DNA from: Pseudomonadota bacterium
GTDB taxonomy: Bacteria; Myxococcota_A; Bradymonadia; UBA4248
DNA length: 52,897 nucleotides
Direction: 5' to 3'
NCBI GenBank assembly: GCA_017441205.1
Contig: JAFRYG010000115.1
Coordinates: 1 to 52,897, forward strand
How positions within the stretch are numbered: the stretch's first letter is position 1; each line of letters opens with the position of its first letter. Below are positions 24,399-34,200 of this stretch, piece by piece. Position numbers and translations under genes: made by a program. The notes beneath the pieces were generated by a model. It was not told where the DNA came from and searched no databases. It worked only from the letters and a program-made list of their open reading frames with translations.

Positions 24399-25964
24399 TT
24401 ATATTATTTCTGCGCGAATCGTCTTGAGGTCAGTTCCGACGCCGAGGGGGCCTGTAGCATCATCGTTGATGAAGATATCGACTGATTTGGCGGATTTATT
24501 TGTCTTCTGAAGGGCCTGTTTCCATGCAGATTTCAGTCTGTTGATGCGGATTTTGCGGTGATTGATGGAAAAAAGCAGTACCGCGTTTGGGGCAGCAACC
24601 TGCAGACAGGCTTCGATGAGTTTTTCGAGGGATTCATCGAGGCTGAAGGTGATTTTTTCGAACCTGCCGAAGCTGGGGGGATCGCAGATGACGGTGTCGA
24701 ACTGTGTGTGATTCTGGATGCAGCGATTGAGATATTTGAATACATCCTCGGTGATAAAGCGGTGTCCATCGAGTGATATATCGTTGAGTTCGAAATTGGA
24801 ACGACCGCGCCGCAGCGCCGCAGATGCGGCATCGATGCTCGTCGTGGCAGTGACGGCGGGGGATTTGGCGGCACAGACGGAGAAAGCGCATGTGTATGCG
24901 AAAAGATTGAGGACATTTCCGCGGGCATGTTCCCTGATCCATGCGCGGTTTGAACGCTGATCGAGATAGAGACCTGTGGCATTTCCGGACAAATCAAAGC
25001 CGAAACGGATGTCATTTTCGGTGGCTGTGAAGGGATCCGGCGTTTGTGCAAAGGCTTTGGTGAATGCGCGACAGGGATGCTTTGTGGCAGGGGATTCGTG
25101 TACCCGGTAGCAGAACTGGCTGCATCCGAAGGATCGGCGCACCGTTTCGATGAATTCGTTTAAGGATGATGTCGTCCAGAGGGACTGGGTGTCGGGTTCG
25201 AGGTGGCGAATGAGCAGGATTTGGGCGAGTTTTTCGATGATGAGTTCGGGTATGCCGCTGTGCTGAGGCGTGAGCAGGCGGATGGCCTCGGTGTCGGGAA
25301 TCGGGGCGTATTGAGCCATTGCGGCAGTCAGAATTGGCCGAACGATTTTATTGAGGGAGGGGCGATCGAGAATTTCGGGCAGGGGAGCCTGGAATGTCGG
25401 AAGATTTGGCTCCGAGAGCAGGCGAAGTTTGTGTGCGTGCAGGCAAAGCCGGGGGAAGAGATCGCCGCCGCCATAGAGAGTATCGCCGAGAATCGGGTAT
25501 CCGGCAAGAGCGCACTGGACTCTGAGCTGGTGCGTCATTCCGGTGAGCAGATCGAGTTCAAGAAGGGTGAACGGCCCGAAGGATTTGATGATTCTGTATC
25601 GGCTTTTGGAGAGTTTTCCGCTCTCGGCTTCGATAGTCAGTCCGTCTTTGTGCGCGAGATAGTGGACCCATTGTCCGGAGGGGGCATCGGGGATTCCGCA
25701 GACGAGGGCGCGGTATGTTTTTTTTACGTTTCGGAGTTCAAAGGCTTTTTGGAGTCTTTGTGCGCCCTGCTGTGTTTTGGAGAATGCAATGACACCGCTG
25801 GTTGCGGCGTCCAGCCGCTGATGCACACCGAGGTTTAGGCCGGTTTGTTCAGAGAGTTGTTCGACGAACGCAATCTGGCCCGGCGCGCTGGCATGCGTAG
25901 CAATGCCGGCGGGCTTTTCGGCCACGATGAAATGATCGTCTTCGAAAATGACAGGGATAGGCAT
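24399..25964 (-). CDS. RluA-type pseudouridine synthase fused to RlmI-like SAM methyltransferase
   Basis: A 521-residue two-domain RNA-modifying enzyme. Residues 1-200 form an RluA-family pseudouridine synthase: IFEDDHFIVAEKPAG, then HQRLDAATSGVIAFSKT with catalytic Asp52, and TGMTHQLRVQCALAGYPILGDTLYGG. Residues about 230-521 form a class I methyltransferase like RlmI/RlmK: DLSGNATGLYLDQRSNR, SAM motif I in LNLFAYTCAFSV (about 352-363), and CDPPSFGR (about 427-434). In E. coli comparable activities are separate proteins acting on 23S rRNA; here one chain could modify neighbouring positions. The target is unknown. The start codon overlaps the stop of the upstream small gene as ATGA. Confidence 0.85.
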   Translation of the reverse strand: MPIPVIFEDDHFIVAEKPAGIATHASAPGQIAFVEQLSEQTGLNLGVHQRLDAATSGVIAFSKTQQGAQRLQKAFELRNVKKTYRALVCGIPDAPSGQWVHYLAHKDGLTIEAESGKLSKSRYRIIKSFGPFTLLELDLLTGMTHQLRVQCALAGYPILGDTLYGGGDLFPRLCLHAHKLRLLSEPNLPTFQAPLPEILDRPSLNKIVRPILTAAMAQYAPIPDTEAIRLLTPQHSGIPELIIEKLAQILLIRHLEPDTQSLWTTSSLNEFIETVRRSFGCSQFCYRVHESPATKHPCRAFTKAFAQTPDPFTATENDIRFGFDLSGNATGLYLDQRSNRAWIREHARGNVLNLFAYTCAFSVCAAKSPAVTATTSIDAASAALRRGRSNFELNDISLDGHRFITEDVFKYLNRCIQNHTQFDTVICDPPSFGRFEKITFSLDESLEKLIEACLQVAAPNAVLLFSINHRKIRINRLKSAWKQALQKTNKSAKSVDIFINDDATGPLGVGTDLKTIRAEII

Positions 25965-26356
25965 CAGAAATCTTCGAAGTTTTCGCCGACATCGATGGCG
26001 GCATCTTCGCCGCGCTTGAGGTCTGTATCATCGAGACCGGTGAGATTGCAGGGCTTCCAGCTTGAGAGGTGATCGTCGAGGTCCTTTTCGCGATACTGAA
26101 CGGGACGGTATCCACGGTGGATGAGCTGCTGGAGGAATCTTGAGAAGAGGGATTCCACGCTGACTTCATCGAAAACCTTGAAGTGAATAATGGGCTGATA
26201 AACGGTTCTGGCGAATGCTTCTCCGAGGAGTTTTCGGCGTCCTCTGGCCCCGCGCACGACTGTGAGCATGAGGGTGATGCGTTCCGTTCCGGACAGAACG
26301 TGCGGCGCAATGTATTCAACTTCTATTTCTTTGAGTTCAAGATCCAGATATGCCAT
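25964..26356 (-). CDS. Conserved-looking small protein coupled to the RNA-modification fusion
   Basis: A 130-residue protein with no signal peptide, membrane helix or motif I recognise. The N-terminal half alternates hydrophobic and charged residues (LDLELKEIEVEYIAPHVL, ERITLMLTVVRG) and looks like a beta-rich domain; the C-terminal 40 residues are acidic. Its stop overlaps the start of the pseudouridine synthase/methyltransferase gene (ATGA), so the two are translated together; a role in the same RNA-modification step or in regulating it is possible but unproven. Confidence 0.65.
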   Translation of the reverse strand: MAYLDLELKEIEVEYIAPHVLSGTERITLMLTVVRGARGRRKLLGEAFARTVYQPIIHFKVFDEVSVESLFSRFLQQLIHRGYRPVQYREKDLDDHLSSWKPCNLTGLDDTDLKRGEDAAIDVGENFEDF

Positions 26357-26460
26357 GAACTTTTCCTATGAATATCCGAAGTGTGCGGATATGTGGGGAT
26401 GTAAAGATTTATTCCGGTTCAGGATATAGCCGGTGTGTAACCGGCAGGAATATTTATCAC

Positions 26461-27945
26461 TTAATCGACATTCGTGCGACCGGTTTTAAGGTAAATTGCT
26501 TCGCGATAGATATCGCAATACTGTTCGGCGGATCCCTGCCATGAGAATCTCTGTTCCATGGCGCGTTTTCGGAGTCCTGCGATTTCGTCGGGTTTGTGAT
26601 ACCAGGTGCTCAGAGCCCATCCGATGGTGTTGTAGAGTGCGTCCGGCGTCTGATCGTAGTATTTGAATCCGGTACCGGAGTGGAAGTATTCATCGAAGCT
26701 GTAGACAGTATCATTGAGTCCGCCGACGGCATGAACGATGGGAAGTGTGCCGTACCGGAGGCTGTAGAGCTGATTGAGTCCGCATGGTTCGAAGACGCTT
26801 GGCATGAGGAAGAAATCGGATCCGGCTTCGATGCGATGGGCGAGTGGATTGCTGTAACCGATGTAGCAACCGAATTTGCCTGGGTATCTAGCGGCCATGG
26901 TATTGAAGAAATCCTGGGCCCATGCTTCGCCGCTTCCGAGCAGTGCGATCTGAAGATCGAGCTGCATGAGGGCTTCGAAGATTTCGGCGAGCAGGCGGAT
27001 GCCCTTTTGATCGACGAGGCGGGCGACGAGTCCGAACAGCGGGAGATCCTGGCGCGTTTCGAGTCCGAGTTCTTCCTGGAGCGCATGTTTGCAGACGGCT
27101 TTGCCCGACATATCTTCGATATCGTATGGGGCGGTAATGTATTTGTCGTGTGCCGGATTCCATTCTTCGTAGTCGATGCCGTTAAGGACGCCGCGCAGGG
27201 CATTGATGCGATCACGGACGACGCCTTCGAGTCCGTGGCCGAACTGCGGCGTTTGGATTTCCTGCGCATAACCATGGCTGACGGCATTAAAGAGCGTAGC
27301 GTGATAGAGACCGCCTTTGAGCAGGTTGCACTGGTTCTGCCATTCGAGTTCGAGGTGGTTGAAGTGTTCCCAACCGATATCGAGGACGTCCATGAGTCCG
27401 GGATAATATCGTCCCTGATACTCCATGTTGTGAATCGTCAGCAGGGATGCGCTATGTCCGAGCGTATCGTCGCCGGCATAGACGGTATTGAGGAAGATGG
27501 GGATGGCTGCGGTATGCCAGTCGTTGCAGTGAACGACATCCGGTGAAAAATTCAGTTTTTTGCATAACTGCAATGCAGCTCTGGACAGGAAAACAAATCG
27601 ATTGTCGTTGTCCATGTATCCCTGCCCGTTGGGTTCATTGTAGAGTGCCTTGCGCGCGAAGAAACGGTCGTATTCAATAAAATAGATGGGGACGTCACTT
27701 CCGGGCAGTCTGGATTCCCTGACTTCGCACCACAATTCACCGAGTGCACCCATCCATACGCCGAGAGCGCCGGGAACGTGTTCCAGAGGGTATTTCCACT
27801 GATCGATGCTTCCGTACAGGGGGATCACGACGCGGACATCATGTCCCAGCTGTTTGAGGAATTTTGGCAGTACGCCTGCGACATCGGCTAATCCGCCTGT
27901 TTTGGCATAAGGAACAGCTTCGGATGCGACCATTAAAATTTTCAT
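26461..27945 (-). CDS. glgA: Glycogen synthase (ADP-glucose type, GT5)
   Basis: Transfers glucose from ADP-glucose to the growing alpha-1,4-glucan chain in the cytoplasm. The 494-residue length and both Rossmann domains are typical of bacterial GlgA. The N-terminal nucleotide-binding motif KTGGLADVAG is at residues 15-24; the C-terminal domain has LFGLVARLVDQKG, FFLMPSVFEPCGLNQLYSLRYGTLPIVHAVGGLNDTV with the conserved Glu of the donor site. AGGATT lies 3-4 nt upstream of the start. The gene diverges from the surface alpha-amylases across a 382-bp gap, which fits a locus that captures glucan outside and stores glucose as glycogen inside. Other glg genes are not in the window. Confidence 0.96.
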   Translation of the reverse strand: MKILMVASEAVPYAKTGGLADVAGVLPKFLKQLGHDVRVVIPLYGSIDQWKYPLEHVPGALGVWMGALGELWCEVRESRLPGSDVPIYFIEYDRFFARKALYNEPNGQGYMDNDNRFVFLSRAALQLCKKLNFSPDVVHCNDWHTAAIPIFLNTVYAGDDTLGHSASLLTIHNMEYQGRYYPGLMDVLDIGWEHFNHLELEWQNQCNLLKGGLYHATLFNAVSHGYAQEIQTPQFGHGLEGVVRDRINALRGVLNGIDYEEWNPAHDKYITAPYDIEDMSGKAVCKHALQEELGLETRQDLPLFGLVARLVDQKGIRLLAEIFEALMQLDLQIALLGSGEAWAQDFFNTMAARYPGKFGCYIGYSNPLAHRIEAGSDFFLMPSVFEPCGLNQLYSLRYGTLPIVHAVGGLNDTVYSFDEYFHSGTGFKYYDQTPDALYNTIGWALSTWYHKPDEIAGLRKRAMEQRFSWQGSAEQYCDIYREAIYLKTGRTNVD

Positions 27946-28327
27946 AATAATCCTCTGGGGTTAATGAATGTGGAGTACCCTGGCATCATTGCCGGAGTGG
28001 CACTATATCACGTTTTGTTTGGAAATCAGAGTTTAGAGTTTAGTGAATTTGTAAAAGGTGACGACGGGGGATAAACTGGGGGGGATATGTGGTACCGATA
28101 CCGAACTGAGAGTGATTTGGATATCGGTCTGGATGTAGGTATTTTACTTACATTGAAAAATAGTGTCAAACGAGTAAAAGGGATAATGGGACGATCCGGG
28201 AAGGTCTGTATTGCCGGATGGAGGTTTGTACAGATTTGTTCAAATTTGTTCCGAACATTGTGGGAATGGATGTCATACAAAGAAGATATGACATAAGCTT
28301 TCCTGATACAAGAGCAGAAGGAGTGAT
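27946..28327. promoter_or_regulatory. Divergent control region between glgA and the amylases
   Basis: A 382-bp region with no gene. A 25-nt dyad, ATGTCATA (28270-28277) and TATGACAT (28287-28294), lies 34 nt upstream of the first amylase start and could bind a dimeric regulator. TTGTTC repeats occur just upstream (about 28230-28255). No confident -35/-10 pair was found. Confidence 0.45.
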
Positions 28328-31120
28328 ATGAAGAAACTGGCTTTACTACTGGTTTGTGCAGGTTTGCTGGCTGGATGTGCGAGCGATACGAATGAGATTG
28401 AGAAGGTAAGGTGCGGCCATGGCCATTACGAAGCATATTTGAATGGCTGCAGCTGTGATCCTGGCTGGAATGTGGATGCCGATGGAGTCTGTCTGGTTGA
28501 AGTCAATAGTAAGGACGGAGGAAATTCGGGCGGCAATAATGGCGGCAATAATGGCGGTACCCAGGGACAGCCAGCGGATAATAAATGTTATGCCAGTTTT
28601 TATTACACCGATCCTGCGACCCGCAAGGATTCCGGCGGTGAAGCAGATTTTGACATGTACCTGATTGGTGATTTCAATGGCTGGGCCGAAAGTGATCCGA
28701 AGTACAAGATGACGTATCTGGGCGATGGTACGCATGGTATCAAGCTGGAGGTCACTCAGGGCGGTCAGTTTATCTATAAATATTACATTAATGGTTGGGC
28801 TGAGAACAGCTACCACAATGATCAGACAAATAACGAGATGGATAATGAGGGGAACAATGTTGCGAAGTTCAGCAGCTGCGGAATGAGTTTCGGCAATGCC
28901 AACGGCAAGACGGTAACCGAAGTGAGTGGCGGCGGCAACAACGGCGGCGGCAACAACGGCGGCGGCAACAACGGCGGCACGAATACCGGTAATGATGGCT
29001 GCAAAGCTACGTTTATCTATGAGAATAAGTATACAAGTGTGAACGACAAGGGTGAGCCGACACCATTTGATGTCTATCTGGTGGGTTCCTTCAACATGGA
29101 CGAGAATGGTCAGTGGAAGGTGGCGGATCCGGCCTACAAGATGACTCCGGATGGCAGAGGCAGACATACGTTTACGATGGATGTGAAGGATTGGGGACAA
29201 TATACCTATAAATTCTATGTCAATGGCTGGGAGGGGGACAGCTATCGTTCGGATCCGAATGCCTGTGTTGGCGATATGTGTGACAATCAGGGGGATGGCA
29301 CATGTGGAAAAACCTATCAGTACATTGAAGTTCCTGCAGATGGCAGCGGCGGCGGCAACAACGGCGGCGGCAATTCCACAGTTGTTCCGAGCAATCCGAA
29401 TGCCCAGCTTCAGGGCGTCAATGTCGATGGTCACAATGTGACGCTCACATTCAAGGATACGCCGAGCAATGTTCGCGGTGGTGCATCACCTCAGATCAAC
29501 GGCAACACCGTGACCGATACGGTTCCGGAGAACAGCAAATATGCCTATTATGTGACGGTTGGCGGAAATGAGGTCTTTGTCCCGGTTTGGGTTGAGAGTT
29601 CTCAGTTCGATTGGCATGATGCGTTGTTGTATTTTGCATTTACGGATCGTTTTTTGGATGGTGATCCGGGAAATAATGAACCCAAAACAACCGCATCTAT
29701 CGAGGGTTCATCGAATGCCCAGTGGATGGGCGGTGATTTTAAGGGACTTCAGAAAAAAGTTGAGGAAGGCTATTTCGATAAGCTCGGGGTCAATACTTTG
29801 TGGATTTCTTCAGTCAGTATGAATGCCCAGGGCACGAGCCAGGGAACGAATGGTGACGAAAAACACTGGTATTCAGCCTATCATTCGTACTGGCCGGTTG
29901 CATCATTCATGACGCCAAATACAATGAATGAGTTTAATGGTGCCAAGAGTGAGGGACGCGATATTACGGCGATTGAACCGCATTTCGGTTCGATGGATGA
30001 TCTTAAAGCGCTTGTGAATGCTTGCCATAAACGTGGTATTCGTGTGCTCGTTGATTTTGCAGCCAATCATGTTCATAAAGACAGCCCGATTTTCCAGAAG
30101 CACGGTGATTGGTTTAATGGAGATCTTGGCAATCGTAAGCTTTGTGATGATGGTTATTGGGATGATCCGAATGAAACGGAACGCTGCTGGTTCAGTCAGG
30201 ACCTTCCCGACATCAATTATGAGAATCCCACTGCTCGTCAAACCATGGTTGATCATGCAGTCTGGCTTATTAAAGAGACGAACATTGATGGTTTCCGTGT
30301 CGATGCCGTCAAACACATGAACATCCAATTTATCAAGGATTTGCGCGCGGCAACGGATCAGCTTTATGCAAATAGCGGCATCATGTTCTACATGGTCGGT
30401 GAGACGTTTACCGGTGATGTCGGACTTCTGAACAAGTATATCGGCAACGATCTGCTTCATGCCCAATTCGATTTCCCGATGTATTTTGCACTGAGGGATC
30501 ATGTGCTTGGAACCGGCAATTATGCAGAAGTTGCGAATCTGAGCAATTCCTTCAATTCGGATTTGATGGGAACATTTATGGGGAATCATGACGTTGCCCG
30601 TGCGATTTCTGTGGCAGCCAAACAGAACCAGAACAAATGGGGCAGCAATGAAGCAATCAATGATTGGCAGCCCTATCTGAAAGTCAAAACTGCTCTGACG
30701 ATTCTTTTGACGAATCCCGGCGTGCCTTTGATTTATTATGGTGATGAATATGGCATGGTAGGTTCCAACGATCCTGACAATCGCCGCATGATGGGATTTG
30801 ACAGTGCTCTGAACAATGATCAGCAGGATATGCTCTCCTATGTAAGCTTGCTTGGGCAGATTCGCAAGAATCACAAAGCCATTACGCGTGGTCACAGAGA
30901 GAATCTGAGTTCAGGCGGCGGTTACTGGTGCTACAAGGTTACGAACGGCAGCGAATCGATCATCGTCGGTGTGTCGCGTGCCGATGCCGGTGATAACGGT
31001 GGCTGTGATTTGAAGGGAGAATACAAACTTCAGAATCTTCTCGATACCAATGCCCCCGAAGAGACCAAGTCTGGTCTTGATTTGAGCAGTAATCATCTCC
31101 AGGTTTACCTGGTTAAATAA
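28328..31120 (+). CDS. Surface lipoprotein alpha-amylase (GH13) with two starch-binding-like modules
   Basis: A 930-residue protein with lipobox LLAGC (Cys17), a Cys-rich EGF-like unit (about 29-58), a Gly/Asn linker, and two modules of about 110 residues (from about 88 and 227) with the pattern C.A.F.Y..., VYLVGSFN, W......YKM, YKFYVNGWE, ending in a Cys-Gly. This resembles CBM48/early-set glucan-binding domains. A short beta domain leads to the GH13 barrel (about 430-930). Catalytic residues fit: nucleophile Asp659 in GFRVDAVKH, acid/base Glu692 in GETFTGD, Asp755 in GNHDVAR, plus region I VDFAANHVH. It should cut starch at the cell surface. The downstream gene is a longer tandem duplicate. 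Confidence 0.93.
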   Translation: MKKLALLLVCAGLLAGCASDTNEIEKVRCGHGHYEAYLNGCSCDPGWNVDADGVCLVEVNSKDGGNSGGNNGGNNGGTQGQPADNKCYASFYYTDPATRKDSGGEADFDMYLIGDFNGWAESDPKYKMTYLGDGTHGIKLEVTQGGQFIYKYYINGWAENSYHNDQTNNEMDNEGNNVAKFSSCGMSFGNANGKTVTEVSGGGNNGGGNNGGGNNGGTNTGNDGCKATFIYENKYTSVNDKGEPTPFDVYLVGSFNMDENGQWKVADPAYKMTPDGRGRHTFTMDVKDWGQYTYKFYVNGWEGDSYRSDPNACVGDMCDNQGDGTCGKTYQYIEVPADGSGGGNNGGGNSTVVPSNPNAQLQGVNVDGHNVTLTFKDTPSNVRGGASPQINGNTVTDTVPENSKYAYYVTVGGNEVFVPVWVESSQFDWHDALLYFAFTDRFLDGDPGNNEPKTTASIEGSSNAQWMGGDFKGLQKKVEEGYFDKLGVNTLWISSVSMNAQGTSQGTNGDEKHWYSAYHSYWPVASFMTPNTMNEFNGAKSEGRDITAIEPHFGSMDDLKALVNACHKRGIRVLVDFAANHVHKDSPIFQKHGDWFNGDLGNRKLCDDGYWDDPNETERCWFSQDLPDINYENPTARQTMVDHAVWLIKETNIDGFRVDAVKHMNIQFIKDLRAATDQLYANSGIMFYMVGETFTGDVGLLNKYIGNDLLHAQFDFPMYFALRDHVLGTGNYAEVANLSNSFNSDLMGTFMGNHDVARAISVAAKQNQNKWGSNEAINDWQPYLKVKTALTILLTNPGVPLIYYGDEYGMVGSNDPDNRRMMGFDSALNNDQQDMLSYVSLLGQIRKNHKAITRGHRENLSSGGGYWCYKVTNGSESIIVGVSRADAGDNGGCDLKGEYKLQNLLDTNAPEETKSGLDLSSNHLQVYLVK
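28924..28982 (+). repeat. GGCGGCGGCAACAAC linker repeat
   Basis: In-frame 15-nt repeat encoding Gly-Gly-Gly-Asn-Asn between the two glucan-binding modules; a shorter run recurs at 29348-29375. Near-perfect units suggest slippage. Confidence 0.75.
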
Positions 31121-31166
31121 TGATTCATGCAGTTTCCCGGAAGGACGGTTAATCTTTCCATTTGTG

Positions 31167-31187
31167 ATGCCGCCGATGAGGCGGCAT
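31167..31187 (+). terminator. Hairpin between the two amylase genes
   Basis: ATGCCGCC (31167-31174) pairs with GGCGGCAT (31180-31187) around loop GATGA, 47 nt after the first amylase stop. There is no T run, so it may only partly separate the two genes. Confidence 0.4.
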
Positions 31188-31277
31188 TACAGGCTTAAAA
31201 CTGCCGACGGGAATTGCAGCTAAATTTGTAATTTTGTCTTTTTCCTTTCATTCCTTTGTGTAATTGAGGACGTGCTT

Positions 31278-34200
31278 ATGAAGAAAAATACATTGCTTGG
31301 GATTTGTTTGTGCTGCGCAGCTTTTGGCTGGTACGGATGCGGCTCTTCAGACAGTAAATCGGAAAAATGCAATGCGGACGAAATGTATTGTCCAGGTGCC
31401 GATGCCTGTATTGATTTGTCGTCGGACCCCCATTACTGCGGTTCGTGTGAAATCGACTGCACGCAGCTGGCCAATAATAAATCGACGACCTGCGAAGTCG
31501 GTGTCTGCAAGATCCAGTCTTGTGCGGATGGCTACCATGATTGTGACAATAAAGTAGAGAATGGCTGTGAATCGAATACGGCCTGTTCGAATAATCCTAA
31601 CCCCAATCCCAATCCTAACCCGAATCCTAATCCCAACCCGAACCCCAACCCAAATCCGGGAGATAGCTGCAAGATGACATTCCGGTATGTGAATGCCGAT
31701 ACCTGTTCAGCAACGGGTGGGTCTCAGGATTGGCCGGTATTCCTGATTGGTGACATGAACGGCTGGACAGAGTCCGACAATAATATGAGCATGAATGCCG
31801 GAGTCAATTGCGTCCGCGAAGTGACGATCGATGTTAAGGCGGGTGATACCTATAAATACAAATTCTTCGTTCAGGGCTGGGAAGAGAACAGCTACCATTC
31901 GGATCCCTCCAAGTCTGTCGATGATGATCAGAATAACCAGGTGACTGCGTCCTGCGGTGCTGTGGTTGAGTATATTGAGAAATCTGCTGGCGGCCAAATC
32001 GATCCCAATGCCTGCACCATGACATTCCGCTACGTCCATGCAGATACCTGCGCTGCGACCGGTGGTGAGGACAGATCCGTCTATCTGACCGGCGATATGA
32101 ATGAATGGAACCCGACAGACAGCAATCTGATCATGCTCTCGAAAGACAATTGCGTCCGCGAGGTAACTGTTCAGGTAACAGAGGGTGCGACCTATAAATA
32201 TAAATTCTATGTCGATGGCTGGGATGAACCGTATCGTTCGGATCTTGGCAATGCCGTCGATGATGACAAGAACAATCAGGTGACTGCTACCTGTGGTGGT
32301 ACCGTTGAATTTGTAGAGAAGGCTGCTGGCGGTAATCCGGGTCCCGGTCCTGGTCCTGGTCCGGAATCCTGTCAGGTTACCTTTAAATATGTGAATGCCG
32401 ATACATGCGCGTCCACCGGTGGTACTCAGGACTGGCCGGTCTACGTGATCGGCGATATGAATGAGTGGCAGCCTGCCGACGGCAATATGATTATGAATGC
32501 GGATGCGAACTGCGTCCGTACAGCTACGATCAATGTTGAAAAAGGCAAAAACCTCAAATACAAATTCTTTGTTGCCGGCTGGGAACAGGATAGCTATCGC
32601 TCCGATCCTTCCAAATCTGTCGATGACGATCAGAACAATCAGACCGACGGCACATGCGGTGCTACTTATGAGTATATCGAAAAAGCAGCTACGACCGTAG
32701 TCGATCCGGGCAGCGGCGAGGTTAAGGACGGTGACTGCGAAGCTACGTTCACGTATTTCAATGAATATACCAACACCAATTCCGGCGGTGCTGATAACTT
32801 CGATGTTTATCTGGTGGGTTCATTCAATACGGAAAGTGACGGCACATGGAAAACCAACGATTATGCCTGGAAGATGAAATCCGATAACTACGGCACGCAT
32901 ACCATTACCGTCAAACTCAAGAAGGGTGAAACGTACGAATATAAATATTATGTGAACGGCTGGGAAAACGACAGCTGGAAGACCGATGCCGAAGACGGTG
33001 AATCGAACGGCAAGGCTACGATGGACAGCTGCGGAAAGAAATTCGGCAAAGGCAATCCCGGCGGCATCGTCGTTCCTCCTTCGGATCCCAATAAATGCCA
33101 GGCCACGTTTGTTTATGAAAACAAATGGACCAACGTCAATGGCGATGGTTCTCCGGCCAGCTTCGATGTTTATCTTGTTGGTTCCTTCAATACGGAAAGT
33201 GATGGCACCTGGAAGACGACAGATCCCAACTACAAGATGAAATCTGATGGCAAAGGGACGCATACCATCACAGTTGAACTGAAACAGGGTGAGAAATACG
33301 CCTATAAGTATTACGTGAAAGACTGGGGTGACGATTCCTACAGAGCCAATCCGGCTGAATGCAGTGACAATGACTGCAACAGCCTCGCTGATATGTCTAC
33401 ATGCGGCAAGGTGTTCAAGTATGTCGAAGTCCCGGCCGGCGGCGGCGAAACGCCCAATCCTCCGGTTCAGTCTACAGGCAAGATCAGTCTGAAGAGCCAG
33501 CCAAAAGTCGATGGCAAGAAGATCGAGTTCGAGGTGAATATCGATTCCAGCATTCAGGCCGACAGCATCACGATTTCGGGCGGCAAATCGCCAAAACTCG
33601 AAAATGGCAAGGTGACGGATACCGTCGATGACAACAACAAATATTCCTATATTCTGAAATCCGGTGACGAAGAACTGTACGTTCCCGTCTGGGTCGAAGA
33701 CAAACCCTTCGACTGGCACGATGCAACGCTCTATTTCGCCTTTACGGACCGTTTCCTGGATGGTGATTCGGGCAACAACAATCCCAAGACAAATGCGTCG
33801 GTTGCCGGTTCATCGAATGCTCAGTGGATGGGCGGTGACTTCAAGGGACTGCAGAAGAAGGTCGATGATGGCTATTTCGACAAGCTTGGCATCAATACGC
33901 TGTGGATTTCTTCAGTAAGCATGAATGCCCAGGGAACCAGCCAGGGAACGAATGGTGACGAGGCTCACTGGTATTCTGCCTATCATTCGTACTGGCCAGT
34001 TGCTTCGTTCATGACGGATTACAATCAGGACGAATTTGCCGGAGCCAAGAGCGAGGGTCAGGAAATTAAAGCCATCGAGCCGCATTTCGGAACGATGGAG
34101 GATTTGAAGGCACTTGTGGATTCATGTCACAAGCATGGTATCCGCGTACTCGTGGACTTCGCAGCAAATCAGGTTCATAAGGACAGCCCGATATTCAAAA

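Noticed and set aside
26596-27546. 316-codon plus-strand frame opposite glgA
   Set aside because: Antisense of a clear glycogen synthase with all motifs.
28346-29434. 362-codon minus-strand frame in the first amylase
   Set aside because: Shadow frame; the plus strand encodes a complete lipoprotein signal and glucan-binding modules.
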